Source of the DNA: Candidatus Atribacteria bacterium UBA6251
Lineage (GTDB): Bacteria; Atribacterota; Phoenicimicrobiia; Phoenicimicrobiales; Phoenicimicrobiaceae
Length of the DNA stretch: 23,022 nt
Assembly: GCA_002441285.1 (NCBI GenBank)
Contig: DJVR01000026.1
Coordinates: forward strand, 1-23,022
Reading direction: 5' to 3'
Shown here: positions 22,929 to 23,022 of the stretch, in pieces
How the letters are laid out: each line of letters starts with the position of its first letter
Numbering within the stretch: the stretch's first letter is position 1
The notes under the pieces: model-generated
The model's input: only the letters and a program-made list of their open reading frames with translations
Databases searched by the model: none
Told to the model about the DNA's origin: nothing
Position numbers and translations under genes: made by a program

Positions 22929-23022
22929 TTATCTCGGTTCCGGTAAAGCCAATTTTCGCTTACCATCAATAAATTTCTGGTAAGGGATCTTTCCCTCTAA
23001 CCGGTAACCCTGATTCGTTCTT
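22929..23022 (-). CDS. Transposase C-terminus, IS481/rve type (partial)
   Basis: Reading from the right edge, 30 codons end at TAA (22931-22929). They encode RTNQGYRLEGK, then IPYQKFIDGK and KRKLALPEPR. The RTxQGYRxxGxxPYQxFIDGK pattern is the C-terminal end of integrase-core (rve) transposases of the IS481 type. The rest, including the DDE residues, is outside the window. No frameshift is seen in the visible part, so the element may be intact. Confidence 0.75.
   Translation of the reverse strand, partial: RTNQGYRLEGKIPYQKFIDGKRKLALPEPR

Overview
The window is AT-rich bacterial chromosome with a plain genome layout: short operons, many TTG or GTG starts behind clear Shine-Dalgarno (SD) sequences, a sigma54 regulatory module, and exported envelope-stress proteins that imply a diderm (Gram-negative type) envelope. 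There is no rRNA or tRNA and no CRISPR. The gene set (FmdB zinc ribbon, two lone ECF S-components, de novo NAD synthesis through NadA and NadB, type III pantothenate kinase, DUF2148 Fe-S protein) suits an anaerobic, uncultured-type lineage such as Atribacterota or a similar candidate phylum. That placement is an impression from gene content, not a measured result.

Left part (1-5800): a multi-PAS sensor cut by the left edge diverges from an FmdB-type zinc ribbon gene. Facing them is a minus-strand cluster of two zinc-dependent medium-chain dehydrogenases, a FlK-like hotdog thioesterase, a cysteine hydrolase and a patatin-like phospholipase.

Middle (5950-15280) is a cofactor and nucleotide region. 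A folate ECF S-component (FolT) lies behind a clear tetrahydrofolate riboswitch. A membrane dipeptidase follows guaB (IMP dehydrogenase), which has a consensus promoter and a structured leader. Divergent from guaB is nadA-nadB-nadC, the full aspartate-to-nicotinate-mononucleotide pathway. nadA has no ATG, GTG or TTG in the right place and appears to start at ATT. Facing nadC are coaX and an ECF S-component that probably imports pantothenate or a related CoA precursor.

Right part (15500-20880) is the most interesting. A ZraP/Spy/CpxP-type periplasmic protein, an HtrA/DegP protease, a membrane PAS histidine kinase and a sigma54-activating response regulator lie in order on the minus strand. The first gene has a textbook sigma54 promoter (TGGCAC-N5-TTGCT) with a palindromic candidate activator site about 140-155 bp upstream. 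This reads as a self-contained envelope-stress circuit in which sensor, regulator, periplasmic chaperone and protease sit together. Two strong hairpins between its genes may grade expression.

Right end (21080-23022): a DUF2148 Fe-S protein, a PP-loop ATPase with extra cysteines, and the C-terminus of an IS481/rve-type transposase running off the edge. Several intergenic gaps (10866-10920, 12533-12620, 13841-13885, 21661-21745) carry an unusual degenerate period-4 sequence (AGTT/AATT/AACT/GATT words) that no gene feature explains.
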